Assembly: GCA_046153015.1 (NCBI GenBank)
Contig: JBJXGF010000086.1
Coordinates: forward strand, 1-9,748
DNA length: 9,748 nucleotides
Direction of reading: 5' to 3'
DNA from: JBJXGF01 sp046153015
GTDB taxonomy: Bacteria; Actinomycetota; Acidimicrobiia; Acidimicrobiales; CAIXPF01
The notes beneath the pieces were generated by a model. The model saw only the letters and a list, made by a program, of their open reading frames with translations. It ran no database searches and was not told where the DNA came from. Shown here piece after piece: positions 1 to 6,254 of this stretch. A program made the position numbers and the translations under genes. Numbering within the stretch: the first letter of the stretch is position 1; each line of letters opens with the position of its first letter.

Positions 1-1
1 C

Positions 2-406
2 CTCGCCAACGCCCGCTTCGACGTGGCGGACGCGGCCCGATTGGCCGGGGTCGGCCCGTTCCAGTTCATGACCACCTTCGACGCCGTGCACGACCAGGCC
101 CACCCCGAGGCGATGGTGGCCTCGATCGCCCAGGCGCTGGCCGATGATGGCACGTGGGTCTGCGTCGACATTGCCGGGTCGAGCCATCTCGCCGGCGACC
201 GGGAGCTCCCCATGGCCCCGTTCTTCTATGCGACCTCGACGATGCACTGCATGACCGTGTCCTTGGCCTATGACGGCGAGGGGCTCGGCGCCATGTGGGG
301 CGAGGAACGGGCACGCGAGCTGTTCGGCGCCGCCGGGTTCGCCGCCGTCGAGGTCCGCCGAATCCCCGGCGACTCGTTCAACAACTACTACATCTGCCGC
401 AAGTAG
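2..406 (+). CDS. Class I SAM-dependent methyltransferase, C-terminal part (5' end outside window)
   Basis: The reading frame is open from base 2 and ends at TAG 404-406, giving about 134 residues. The upstream part, which should hold the SAM-binding GxGxG loop and possibly an N-terminal winged helix, is missing. What remains is the second half of the Rossmann fold: an acidic strand end (RFDVADAARL), the FDAVHDQAHP strand and loop after motif II, then the ADDGTWVCVDIAGSS strand. A late AAGFAAVEVRRI strand follows and the protein ends FNNYYICRK. The TTFDAVHDQAHP and MHCMTVSLA stretches resemble actinobacterial methyltransferases of the Rv2258c type, which carry a winged-helix N-terminus; I recognise this from memory only. 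The substrate is unknown. The FAD oxidoreductase gene lies 92 nt downstream on the same strand, so shared small-molecule modification is possible but unproven. GTG 23 is an internal valine codon, not the start. Confidence 0.85.
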   Translation, partial: LANARFDVADAARLAGVGPFQFMTTFDAVHDQAHPEAMVASIAQALADDGTWVCVDIAGSSHLAGDRELPMAPFFYATSTMHCMTVSLAYDGEGLGAMWGEERARELFGAAGFAAVEVRRIPGDSFNNYYICRK

Positions 407-454
407 AGCCCGCGTCAGCAGGGTCGCCGAATGCCGTTCCATTGCCGAGCTGCC

Positions 455-475
455 ATCCCGGAAACGGGCCGGGAT
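455..475 (+). terminator. Hairpin after the methyltransferase gene, possible terminator
   Basis: ATCCCG (455-460) pairs perfectly with CGGGAT (470-475). An alternative inner hairpin is CCCG, GAAA tetraloop, CGGG (457-468). An outer GCCG (444-447) and CGGC (476-479) could extend the structure. No T-tract follows, so if it terminates it would be of the tail-less type seen in actinobacteria. It could equally be a leader structure ahead of the FAD gene at 499. Energy was not computed. Confidence 0.3.
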
Positions 476-484
476 CGGCGGAAT

Positions 485-491
485 GAGGGGG
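485..491 (+). promoter_or_regulatory. Ribosome binding site of the FAD oxidoreductase
   Basis: GAGGGGG ends 7 nt before ATG 499. This purine run complements the 16S anti-Shine-Dalgarno and supports ATG 499, which directly precedes the Rossmann strand, as the start. Confidence 0.65.
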
Positions 492-498
492 CGAGCAG

Positions 499-1929
499 AT
501 GGCGAGCATCGTGGTGATCGGGGCCGGCCTGGCCGGTTCGGCGACGGCCATGCTGCTGGCCGACGACGGTCACGAGGTGATCGTGTTGGAGCGGGACGCG
601 TCCCCGGCGCCGAGCACGCCCGAGGCGGCGTGGACCGCCTGGAACCGGCGGGGCGTGGGGCAGTTCCACCAGGCGTACGCGGTGCAGCCTCGCGTCACCC
701 GCCTGATCGAGGCGGAGCTGCCGGAGGTCAACGCCGGTCTGCGTGAGCTCGGCGCCTCGGCGCTGCCCTGGTTCTGTCAGCTCGAGGCGCACTTCCCGGA
801 GCGGGAGGCGTTGATGGCTCGGGAGGATCGGGTGGCGCTGACCGCCCGCCGTCCGGTGATGGAGCTGGCGTTCGCCCAGGCGATGGCGGCCAAGAAGAAG
901 GTCGACGTGCGCCGGGGCATCGCCGTCGTCGGGCTGCTCACCGGGCGGGACGATCCACCCGGCGTGCCCGGCGTGCGGGGAGTGCGCCTCGAGGGCGGCG
1001 AGGAGATCGAGGCCGATCTCGTCGTCGATGCCACCGGCCGAAGTAGCCGGATCGTGGCTCGCCTTTCCGAGATCGGCGCCCGTGCGCCGGCGGAGTCGCA
1101 TTCGAACAACGCGGCCATCTACTACACGCGCCATGTGCGCTTTCGCGCCGATCGACGGCCCGTGTACAAGGGCGGGCCGATGTTCCAGAACGGGCACGGC
1201 ATCGGCCTGTTCTGCTTCCCCGGCGACAACGACACGTGGGCTCTGGCGGTATGGGGCCTCTTGGACGATCCGCTGCTGGGCGGCCTGCGCGGCGCGGAGC
1301 GTTTCGACGCGGTGGTGTCCCGATTCCCCGACCGTGAGCAGTGGCTGGCCGAGGGCGAACCGGTCAGCGACGTCATGCCGTGCGCCTCCGCGGCCGACAT
1401 GACCCGCCGCTTCGTGGTGGACGGGGCGCCGGTCGTCACCGGTCTTGTCGCCGTGGGCGACGCCCACGCGTTCACCGAGCCGCGGCTGGGCAGAGGCACG
1501 CTCTACGCCCTGTTCGGCGCGACGGCGTTGCGGGACACGTTGCGAGACCACCTCGACGCCGAACCGCAGGCGTTGGCTCGAGCGTGGGACGAACGGTTCA
1601 CGTCGGCCGTCGGGCCGCACCTCGCGGCGGCGAATGCCGCCGGTCGGGGCTTCGCCGCCGCGGCCCGGGCCGCCTGGGAGGCGCCCTCCCCCGCGGTCGA
1701 TCCCGCCGACCGGGCTCAGGTGCTGAACCGGGCCTTCGAACAGGCGGCGGAGGAGGACCTCACCGTCGCCACGTGGCTGTTGGAGCTGGCGGGGAACGAG
1801 ATCTTGCCGAGCGAGCTGCTTCGCCAGCCGGGCGTCGTCGAACGGGTGCTCGAGATCGGCGACCACGAGCCCCGGCGGCCACGGCCGGGGCCTACCCGGG
1901 CAGAGCTGGCCGACCTCCTGGCCACCTGA
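499..1929 (+). CDS. FAD-dependent oxidoreductase (monooxygenase/reductase-type flavoprotein)
   Basis: The product is 476 aa and cytosolic. Residues 4-33 form the dinucleotide-binding beta-alpha-beta unit: G8-A-G10-L-A-G13 is GxGxxG, and Glu31 at the end of strand 2 fits the ribose-binding acid. The second FAD motif is VVDATGRSSR around D177-G180. The third, VGDAHAFTEP with Asp321, is the GD motif that contacts the FAD ribityl chain in the p-hydroxybenzoate hydroxylase, geranylgeranyl reductase and halogenase superfamily. After it stands PRLGRGTLYALFGA, in the position of the isoalloxazine-contacting helix. I do not see the WxWxIP motif of flavin-dependent halogenases, so a halogenase is unlikely. 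The C-terminal 110 residues are Ala-rich and helical. Family membership is secure, while the substrate and reaction (hydroxylation, reduction or dehydrogenation) are unknown. ATG 499 has a good ribosome binding site. The methyltransferase upstream is a possible pathway partner. Confidence 0.88.
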   Translation: MASIVVIGAGLAGSATAMLLADDGHEVIVLERDASPAPSTPEAAWTAWNRRGVGQFHQAYAVQPRVTRLIEAELPEVNAGLRELGASALPWFCQLEAHFPEREALMAREDRVALTARRPVMELAFAQAMAAKKKVDVRRGIAVVGLLTGRDDPPGVPGVRGVRLEGGEEIEADLVVDATGRSSRIVARLSEIGARAPAESHSNNAAIYYTRHVRFRADRRPVYKGGPMFQNGHGIGLFCFPGDNDTWALAVWGLLDDPLLGGLRGAERFDAVVSRFPDREQWLAEGEPVSDVMPCASAADMTRRFVVDGAPVVTGLVAVGDAHAFTEPRLGRGTLYALFGATALRDTLRDHLDAEPQALARAWDERFTSAVGPHLAAANAAGRGFAAAARAAWEAPSPAVDPADRAQVLNRAFEQAAEEDLTVATWLLELAGNEILPSELLRQPGVVERVLEIGDHEPRRPRPGPTRAELADLLAT

Positions 1930-1983
1930 GCCCCCACCAGAGCCCGTTGGGCCGAAGGCGTCTGGCCGCGCCGGAGCGTCAAC

Positions 1984-1989
1984 TACGTT
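1984..1989 (+). promoter_or_regulatory. Candidate -10 box giving a leaderless transcript of the solute-binding gene
   Basis: TACGTT (TAnnnT consensus) is followed by six bases, GGCGGA, and then ATG 1996. That places the expected transcription start on or beside the A of the start codon. There is no Shine-Dalgarno at usable spacing, because GGCGGA abuts the ATG. No convincing -35 element is visible. Other genes in the window show the same arrangement. Confidence 0.4.
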
Positions 1990-1995
1990 GGCGGA

Positions 1996-2748
1996 ATGGC
2001 CCTTCCCGCACCCTCGGCCGCCACGATCGCCGCCCTGGCCCCCACCGGCACGCTGCGCGCCGCGATCAACCTCAGCAACTTCCTGCTGGTGACCGGCAGG
2101 GGGGCGGACGGCAACCCGGAGGGCGTGTCGCCCGACATGGCCCGGGAGCTGGCCGCCCGTCTCGGCGTCGGGATCGAGCTGCTGCGCTACAAGTCGCCGG
2201 GCGAGCTGGCCGACGCCGCCGACAGCGGCGTGTGGGACATCGGCAACATCGGCGCCGAGCCGGCCCGGGCCCAGAGCATCGCCTTCACCGCTGCGTACTG
2301 TGAGATCGAGGCCACCTACATCGTGCCCGCCGGCTCCCCCGTGCGGACCGTGGATGAGATCGACCGGCCCGGCATGCGGATCGTGTGCGCCGCCCGCAGC
2401 GCCTACGGGCTGTGGCTGGAGCGCAACATCACCCAGGCCGAGCTCATCCAGGTGACCGGGCTCGACGAGTCGTTGAACGCGTTCGTCGAGCAGCGCCTCG
2501 ACGCGCTCGCCGGGCTGCGGCCGCGGCTCATCACCGACGTGGAGCGCCTGCCCGGCGCCCGCATCCTCGACGGCCAGTTCACCGCCGTGCAGCAGGCGAT
2601 GGGAACGCCGAGGGGCCGCGACGAGGCGGGCATCGCCTACCTCCGCGCCTTCGTGGAAGACGCCAAGGCCAGCGGGTTCGTGGCCGGTCTCATCGACAAG
2701 CACCACGTGGCCGGCCTGAGCGTGGCGCCCCCGGCCGAGGCGGGCTGA
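1996..2748 (+). CDS. Family 3 solute-binding protein without signal peptide
   Basis: The product is 250 aa, the usual size of the mature two-lobed fold of amino-acid type binding proteins (SBP_bac_3). It opens at TGTLRAAINLSNFLLVTGR (strand 1), then GVSPDMARELAARLGV (helix 1 of the first lobe). WDIGNIGAEPARAQSIAFT (from about residue 80) is the typical second strand and ligand-loop region, and EIEATYIVPAGSP leads into the hinge. GMRIVCAARSAYGLWL starts the second lobe, and GTPRGRDEAGIAYLRAFVE (from about 203) closes it. The N-terminus, MALPAPSAATIAALAP, has no basic n-region, hydrophobic core, lipobox or twin-arginine motif, so export is not predicted. No ABC permease or ATPase gene is nearby. 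It may be an intracellular ligand-sensing or scavenging protein of a recurrent unexported subfamily, but its ligand is not recognisable. It converges with the MFS gene, leaving 6 nt between stop codons. Confidence 0.82.
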   Translation: MALPAPSAATIAALAPTGTLRAAINLSNFLLVTGRGADGNPEGVSPDMARELAARLGVGIELLRYKSPGELADAADSGVWDIGNIGAEPARAQSIAFTAAYCEIEATYIVPAGSPVRTVDEIDRPGMRIVCAARSAYGLWLERNITQAELIQVTGLDESLNAFVEQRLDALAGLRPRLITDVERLPGARILDGQFTAVQQAMGTPRGRDEAGIAYLRAFVEDAKASGFVAGLIDKHHVAGLSVAPPAEAG

Positions 2749-2754
2749 GCGCCG

Positions 2755-4059
2755 TTACGCCGGTGACGCGGTGGGCACCGCGTCGCTCAGGCGGGCGGTC
2801 CGGACCGGCGCGGAGGGCGGCGTGGCGAAGAAGAACCACAGGCTGCCCGCCCCGGCGAACGCGGACAGGATCAGGAACGGCAGCGTGAAGCTGCCGGTTG
2901 CGTCCTTCAGCACCCCGGCGAAGACCGGGGCGATCATCATGCCGAGCATGATGATCAGCGACGAGAACCCCATGATCTTGCCGAAGTCGGCCGCCCCGAA
3001 ATAGTCGGCCCGCATCGAGGACTGGATCGGGCCCCGGATGCCCCAGGCCAGGCCGTGCAGCAGCACGAACAGCCACACCATCGCCGGGTTGGCGGCCACC
3101 GCCAGCACGAGCAGGCCGACGCCGTGCCCGAGCATGGCGATCGTCACGAGGTGGCGCTTGTTCATGCGTTCGCCGACCACGCCGCCGAGCAGCTGGCCGG
3201 CGCCCATCATCAGCGGGAGCACGCCCACCACCACGGCCGTGTGCAGCGACGACAGGCCCTGCTCGTCCTTCAGGAACGACGCCAGGTGGGCCATGGCTGC
3301 GCCGACCACGAGCAGCGCCGACGCGTGGCCGAGGGAGATGAACCAGAACGCCCGGGTGCGCATCGCCTCGGTCGGCGTGAAGTCGACCTTGGCCTGCGAG
3401 GCGGGGATCGGCGGGGCCTCGTCGGCCGCCGCGGGGTCGACCCCGTCGACGAACTGGCCGACGTCGCTCGGGCGGTGGTGGAAATAGCGCGAGAGCGGCA
3501 GGATCACCACCAGCGTCAGCGCGGCGGCCCACACCGAGGTGGCCCGCCAGCCGATCGCGTTGAGCACCACGCCGTAGAGGAACGCCAGGATGCCGCCGAC
3601 GGCGAAGCCCATCTGCCCGTAGGCCAGCGCCTTGGAGCGCTGCCGGCGGTACCAGTGCACGATGGCGACCGTGATCGGCAGGTGCCCGGCCAGGCTCGAT
3701 CCGAGCGATACGAGGAGGTAGGCGCCGTAGAACTCCAGCACGCTGTCGACCGTGGCGAAGAGCAGCAGGCCGATCGCCATCACGACGGCGCCGAGCCGGA
3801 GGTTCGTCCGGGGCCCCCACTTGTCGGTCATCCAGCCTTGCAGCGGGCCGAGCATGCCGCTCTCGGCCCGGTTGAGGGTGAACGCCAGGCCGAGCACGCT
3901 GTAGGACCAGCCGAACTCGTCGTGGAGCTCCACCGCGAGCAGGTTGAACACGTTGAACACCACGCCGCTGTGCAGGGCCTGGATGGCCGCCCCGCTCCAC
4001 ACGATCTTGCCGCCGTCGAAACGCGTGCCCGTCGGCGGCTTCCCCCTCTGCAACAGCAT
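2755..4059 (-). CDS. Major facilitator superfamily transporter
   Basis: The product is 434 aa with about twelve hydrophobic segments and is an inner-membrane secondary transporter. Motif A in the loop after TM2 is GWMTDKWGPR (residues 75-84), with the conserved Gly, Asp79, Gly82 and Arg84. A second, weaker copy lies between TM8 and TM9 (LGGVVGERMNKRH). A long cytosolic linker, from RYFHHRPSDVGQF through the Ala- and Glu-rich EAPPIPASQAKVDF stretch, joins the two six-helix halves. Loop motifs resemble monocarboxylate/oxalate-type MFS carriers, but the substrate cannot be assigned. The ATG at 4059-4057 is preceded by GAGG (minus strand of 4073-4076) about 13 nt upstream, and an in-frame TGA at 4077-4075 prevents further extension. 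The gene diverges from the glycosylase gene and converges on the solute-binding gene. That neighbour could in principle share its ligand, although such proteins normally serve ABC or TRAP systems. Confidence 0.88.
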   Translation of the reverse strand: MLLQRGKPPTGTRFDGGKIVWSGAAIQALHSGVVFNVFNLLAVELHDEFGWSYSVLGLAFTLNRAESGMLGPLQGWMTDKWGPRTNLRLGAVVMAIGLLLFATVDSVLEFYGAYLLVSLGSSLAGHLPITVAIVHWYRRQRSKALAYGQMGFAVGGILAFLYGVVLNAIGWRATSVWAAALTLVVILPLSRYFHHRPSDVGQFVDGVDPAAADEAPPIPASQAKVDFTPTEAMRTRAFWFISLGHASALLVVGAAMAHLASFLKDEQGLSSLHTAVVVGVLPLMMGAGQLLGGVVGERMNKRHLVTIAMLGHGVGLLVLAVAANPAMVWLFVLLHGLAWGIRGPIQSSMRADYFGAADFGKIMGFSSLIIMLGMMIAPVFAGVLKDATGSFTLPFLILSAFAGAGSLWFFFATPPSAPVRTARLSDAVPTASPA

Positions 4060-4108
4060 GCCGTCAATGCTGCCTCACGGGGCCCCGGGTGCGCCGCATC
4101 CGCCCGAG

Positions 4109-4114
4109 TACCGT
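4109..4114 (+). promoter_or_regulatory. Candidate -10 box giving a leaderless glycosylase transcript
   Basis: TACCGT is followed by seven bases and then GTG 4122, so transcription would begin at or next to the start codon. No Shine-Dalgarno precedes either GTG 4122 or the alternative GTG 4089. This favours GTG 4122 as a leaderless start. No clear -35 is seen. Confidence 0.4.
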
Positions 4115-4121
4115 TCGGCGG

Positions 4122-5033
4122 GTGAGCACAGCGGGCTCCACGCGGTGGGCATCCTTCGCGCTGGCGCATCCCGTCGTGCTCGCGCGCCTGCATCGCCTCG
4201 GCCACGGCCTGCGTCGGGCCGAGGCCGGCGGGCTGTGGTGGTCGTCGCTCACGCCCGAGGGCCCGGGCGCGGTGCTGCTCCGGGCCGAGGCCGGCGGCGC
4301 GCCCGGGGTGCGGGCCGAGGCGTGGGGCGAGGGCGGCGCCTGGCTGGTCGAGCGGGCGCCGGCGCTGCTCGGGGCGGCCGACGACCCGGCCGGCTTCGAG
4401 CCGCGCCACCCGCTCCTCGCCCGCCTGGCCCGGGTGCACTCGGAGCGGGTGGGCCGCACCGGCCGGATGGTCGAGGCGCTGGTGGCGGCGGCGGTTGGTC
4501 AGCGGGTGCACACCGCCGACGCGTCCGACAGCCTGCGTCTCCTCGCCCGCCGCTTCGGTCCGCCCGCGCCGGGTCCGCTCGGCGCAGACCACGGCGTGCA
4601 CCTGCTCCCCGGCCCGGAGCGCCTGGCGGAGATCGGCTACGCCGAGCTGCACCCGTGCGGCATCGAGCGCCGTCGAGCCGAGGTGCTGGTGCGCATCGGC
4701 CGTCACGCCGACCGGCTCGAGGCTGCGCTCGACGAGCCTCGCGAGCAGGCCTACCGTCGTCTGCTGAGCGTGGTGGGCGTGGGGCCGTGGACCGCCGGGT
4801 TCGCGATGGCCGAGGCGTGGGGCGACGCCGACGCGGTCCCCCTCGGCGATCTGCACCTGCCCCGCCACGTGGGCTGGGCGCTCGCCGGGGACGCCCGGTG
4901 CGACGACGCCCGCATGCTCGAGCTGCTCGCCCCCTACGGCGGGCACCGCTGGCGGGTGCTGCGCCTGTTGCTGCTCGGCGGCCCGGCGCCGCCCCGCTAC
5001 GCGCCCCGACGAGGCCGGGCCCGCCGCCTGTAG
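4122..5033 (+). CDS. AlkA-like DNA-3-methyladenine glycosylase (HhH-GPD superfamily)
   Basis: The product is 303 aa from GTG 4122. It should cut the N-glycosidic bond of alkylated purines in base excision repair. The helix-hairpin-helix is VVGVGPWTAGFAM (from about residue 217; G219-V-G221-P-W-T), the non-specific DNA backbone clamp. It is followed by the Gly/Pro-rich loop and catalytic aspartate in AVPLGDLHLP, with Asp243 at the place of E. coli AlkA Asp238. The four-Cys iron-sulphur cluster of EndoIII/MutY is absent, which places it on the AlkA side. The helical core starts near MVEALVAAAVGQRV, where the family usually reads LEALVPAVLEQKV. The N-terminal about 100 residues match in style the short N-domain of actinobacterial 'glycosylase 2 family' proteins. 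GTG 4089 would add 11 residues (RRIRPSTVRR) that look non-conserved. The gene diverges from the MFS gene and converges with the phosphoribosyltransferase. Substrate range is not predictable. Confidence 0.85.
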   Translation: MSTAGSTRWASFALAHPVVLARLHRLGHGLRRAEAGGLWWSSLTPEGPGAVLLRAEAGGAPGVRAEAWGEGGAWLVERAPALLGAADDPAGFEPRHPLLARLARVHSERVGRTGRMVEALVAAAVGQRVHTADASDSLRLLARRFGPPAPGPLGADHGVHLLPGPERLAEIGYAELHPCGIERRRAEVLVRIGRHADRLEAALDEPREQAYRRLLSVVGVGPWTAGFAMAEAWGDADAVPLGDLHLPRHVGWALAGDARCDDARMLELLAPYGGHRWRVLRLLLLGGPAPPRYAPRRGRARRL

Positions 5034-5042
5034 CAGGCCGGC
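5023..5042. terminator. Hairpin at the convergent glycosylase/phosphoribosyltransferase junction
   Basis: GCCGCCTG (5023-5030) pairs with CAGG (5034-5037) and CGGC (5039-5042), with C5038 bulged. The three-base loop is the TAG stop codon of the glycosylase. The opposing gene stops at 5048, so one symmetric hairpin could serve both strands as a bidirectional terminator. There is no T-tract on either side, and in DNA this GC-rich chance hairpins are common. Confidence 0.35.
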
Positions 5043-5047
5043 GCCGC

Positions 5048-5539
5048 TCAGCCCGCCGGGCGGATCTCGAGCGGCGGCTCGATCGACCAGGGGAACTCGA
5101 TCCACCGGTCGGTGCGCCGCCACGCGTACTCGCAGTCGATCACCGACTGCGGCTTCTGGTAGAGCACCGCCGTGCGCGTCTCGGCCACCTTGCCGGCCAC
5201 GAAGTCCCGCACCAGGCGCAGCGTGTGCCCGGTGTCGGCCACGTCGTCGACCACCAGCATCCTGGCGTGCTCGAGGTCGACCAGCTCGAGGTGGGGCGGC
5301 AGGATCACCGGCGCCTCGAGCCGCTCGTCGACGCCGGTGTAGTACTCCACGTTCATCAAGAAGCAGTTCTTCACCGACAGCGCGTACCCGAGCGAGCCGG
5401 CCGGGATCAGCCCGCCTCGGGCGATGCCGAGGATCACGTCGGGCCGGTAGCCCGACGCCGCCACCTGCTCGGCCAGCTCCCGCACCCCTCGCCCGTAGGC
5501 CTCCCAGGTGAGCACCTCGTGCTCGTCGCTCTGCGCCAC
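5048..5539 (-). CDS. Phosphoribosyltransferase, xanthine/guanine type
   Basis: The product is 163 aa and cytosolic. It would transfer the phosphoribosyl group from PRPP to a purine base (salvage) or act as a related regulator. The PRPP loop is MLVVDDVADTGHTL (residues 94-107), with the diagnostic Asp98-Asp99 and the T103-G-H-T turn. DVILGIARGGLIPAG (34-48) is the conserved pyrophosphate loop strand. The C-terminal WIEFPWS (146-152) is the aromatic-plus-acid signature seen in Gpt/xanthine phosphoribosyltransferases, where it contacts the base. The frame stays open upstream to 5743, but that extension is basic and low in hydrophobic pattern, and it overlaps the divergent SixA promoter and start. 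GTG 5539-5537 fits family length and has GGGAG 10 nt upstream (minus strand of 5550-5554). An ATG or GTG further upstream is possible but less likely. Base specificity is uncertain. Confidence 0.82.
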   Translation of the reverse strand: MAQSDEHEVLTWEAYGRGVRELAEQVAASGYRPDVILGIARGGLIPAGSLGYALSVKNCFLMNVEYYTGVDERLEAPVILPPHLELVDLEHARMLVVDDVADTGHTLRLVRDFVAGKVAETRTAVLYQKPQSVIDCEYAWRRTDRWIEFPWSIEPPLEIRPAG

Positions 5540-5582
5540 GTGCCGGCAGCTCCCGCGGATGTGGTGGGTCTCGTCGCCGCCG

Positions 5583-5588
5583 ACCGTA
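5583..5588 (-). promoter_or_regulatory. Candidate -10 box of the phosphoribosyltransferase gene
   Basis: Read on the minus strand this is TACGGT. Transcription would start near 5576, leaving a leader of about 36 nt that contains GGGAG and then GTG 5539. No good -35 is visible at 17 bp upstream (minus strand of about 5606-5611). Confidence 0.3.
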
Positions 5589-5624
5589 GCGCGCCCGCCA
5601 GCCGCAGTGTTGTTCACACGACGG

Positions 5625-5653
5625 TTGCCGGCATTTCGCTTGCTGGTTACTGT
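5625..5653 (+). promoter_or_regulatory. Candidate sigma-70-type promoter of the SixA-CHAD-ParA cluster
   Basis: TTGCCG (5625-5630) matches four of six bases of the -35 consensus. A 17-bp spacer separates it from TACTGT (5648-5653), which fits TAnnnT. The predicted start near 5660 would give a leader of about 40 nt with GGAGG at 5686-5690. This is the best-looking promoter in the window and sits in its AT-richest stretch. Confidence 0.45.
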
Positions 5654-5685
5654 TCGCCGACCACAGCGCGATGTCCGGGACACAT

Positions 5686-5690
5686 GGAGG
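5686..5690 (+). promoter_or_regulatory. Shine-Dalgarno deciding the TTG start of the SixA-like gene
   Basis: GGAGG lies 8 nt before TTG 5699. The in-frame ATG at 5684 overlaps this motif and has no site of its own, so the ribosome should select TTG 5699. That start also puts the phosphatase strand SLYVLRHA at the N-terminus, as in E. coli SixA. Confidence 0.65.
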
Positions 5691-5698
5691 TGGCCCCA

Positions 5699-6217
5699 TT
5701 GAGCCTTTATGTCCTCCGCCATGCGGACGCGGTCGACAAGCACCGGTGGGCCGCCGACGACGCATTGCGGCCGCTATCACATCCAGGGGTCGTGCAGGCC
5801 CAACAGCTGGCGCAGTGGTTCCTCAGCCGGCCACGTCTCGACGTGATCGTCGCCAGCCCCACCGTCCGCTGCGTCTCCACTGTGCTGCCTCTTGCGGCGG
5901 AGCTCCACCTGGAGGTCGGCACCCGGGCCGAGCTGCTCCCCCACGCGGGGCCCGCCGCCGCCGAACTCGCCCGGCAGCTCCTCGCCCGGGGCGTCAACGG
6001 CGTCGTGTGCAGCCACGGTGAGATCATCCCCGGCCTTCTCGCAGACCTCCACACTGCTAGCGGCCCCACGTTCGTCGAATGCGCGAAGGCGTCGGTCTGG
6101 CTGATCGAGCGCGACCGTAACGGCCAACTCAGCGCCAGCTACCAGACGCCCGCCGTAGGCACCCACAGGCGCCGTCAGCCGGCCAGCCGGGCGCGTGAGC
6201 GCCGGCTGAAATTGTAA
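5699..6217 (+). CDS. SixA-like phosphohistidine phosphatase (histidine phosphatase superfamily)
   Basis: The product is 172 aa, close to the 161 aa of E. coli SixA. It carries the histidine-phosphatase catalytic set: L6-R7-H8-A9 (RHG-type motif, His8 the nucleophile), Arg57 in ASPTVRC, an acidic residue in RAELLPH (Glu78), and His106 in VVCSHGE. The order and spacing fit the short SixA branch rather than phosphoglycerate mutase. SixA proteins dephosphorylate phosphohistidine, for example on phosphorelay HPt domains or NPr. The target here is unknown. It is the first gene of a rightward cluster with the CYTH/CHAD and ParA genes. Phosphohistidine also occurs in the catalytic cycle of polyphosphate kinase, which makes a polyphosphate link plausible (inference). 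The tail after about residue 155 is Arg-rich (THRRRQPASRARERRLKL) and may be a nucleic-acid or polyanion-binding extension. The start is TTG with a strong ribosome binding site. Confidence 0.85.
   Translation: MSLYVLRHADAVDKHRWAADDALRPLSHPGVVQAQQLAQWFLSRPRLDVIVASPTVRCVSTVLPLAAELHLEVGTRAELLPHAGPAAAELARQLLARGVNGVVCSHGEIIPGLLADLHTASGPTFVECAKASVWLIERDRNGQLSASYQTPAVGTHRRRQPASRARERRLKL
6185..6207 (+). other. Stem-loop at the 3' end of the SixA-like gene
   Basis: AGCCGG, a bulged G and CGC (6185-6194) pair with GCGCCGGCT (6199-6207) around a GTGA tetraloop. This gives nine base pairs with one bulge, ending 8 nt before the stop codon. The following bases are GAAATTG, too short a T-run for a classical terminator. 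It could attenuate read-through into the CHAD gene or protect the mRNA end, or be a by-product of GC-rich coding. Confidence 0.35.
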
Positions 6218-6254
6218 CCGGGAACCTGCGTTCGATTCTCATACCGGTCATCGG

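Larger units (their letters stand above)
5540..5698. promoter_or_regulatory. Divergent intergenic region between the phosphoribosyltransferase and SixA-like genes
   Basis: This is the longest gap in the window (159 nt) and it is locally AT-richer than its flanks around 5609-5655. It holds the promoter candidates listed separately for both directions. The CACAC/GTGTG bases near 5610-5620 lie between the two promoters, where an operator could sit. I found no long palindrome there. Nothing protein-coding is convincing. Confidence 0.5.

Noticed and set aside
1942..1952. Small hairpin GCCC-GTT-GGGC after the flavoprotein gene
   Set aside because: Four base pairs with no T-tract is within chance expectation at this GC content.
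415..2706. Very long open frame on the minus strand (763 codons) opposite the flavoprotein and solute-binding genes
   Set aside because: Its translation is dominated by Arg, Gly, His, Pro and Ala without domain motifs. It is the antisense shadow of two well-supported genes in GC-rich DNA.
5540..5743. N-terminal extension of the phosphoribosyltransferase frame up to an ATG at 5743
   Set aside because: The added 68 residues show no fold-like pattern and would overlap the SixA promoter, ribosome binding site and coding start. Family length fits GTG 5539.
3944..6217. 757-codon plus-strand frame running through the MFS, glycosylase and phosphoribosyltransferase genes into SixA
   Set aside because: Only the part after TTG 5699 has protein-like sequence and a Shine-Dalgarno. 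The upstream part lies antisense or out of frame to real genes and is Arg/Ala/Pro low-complexity sequence.
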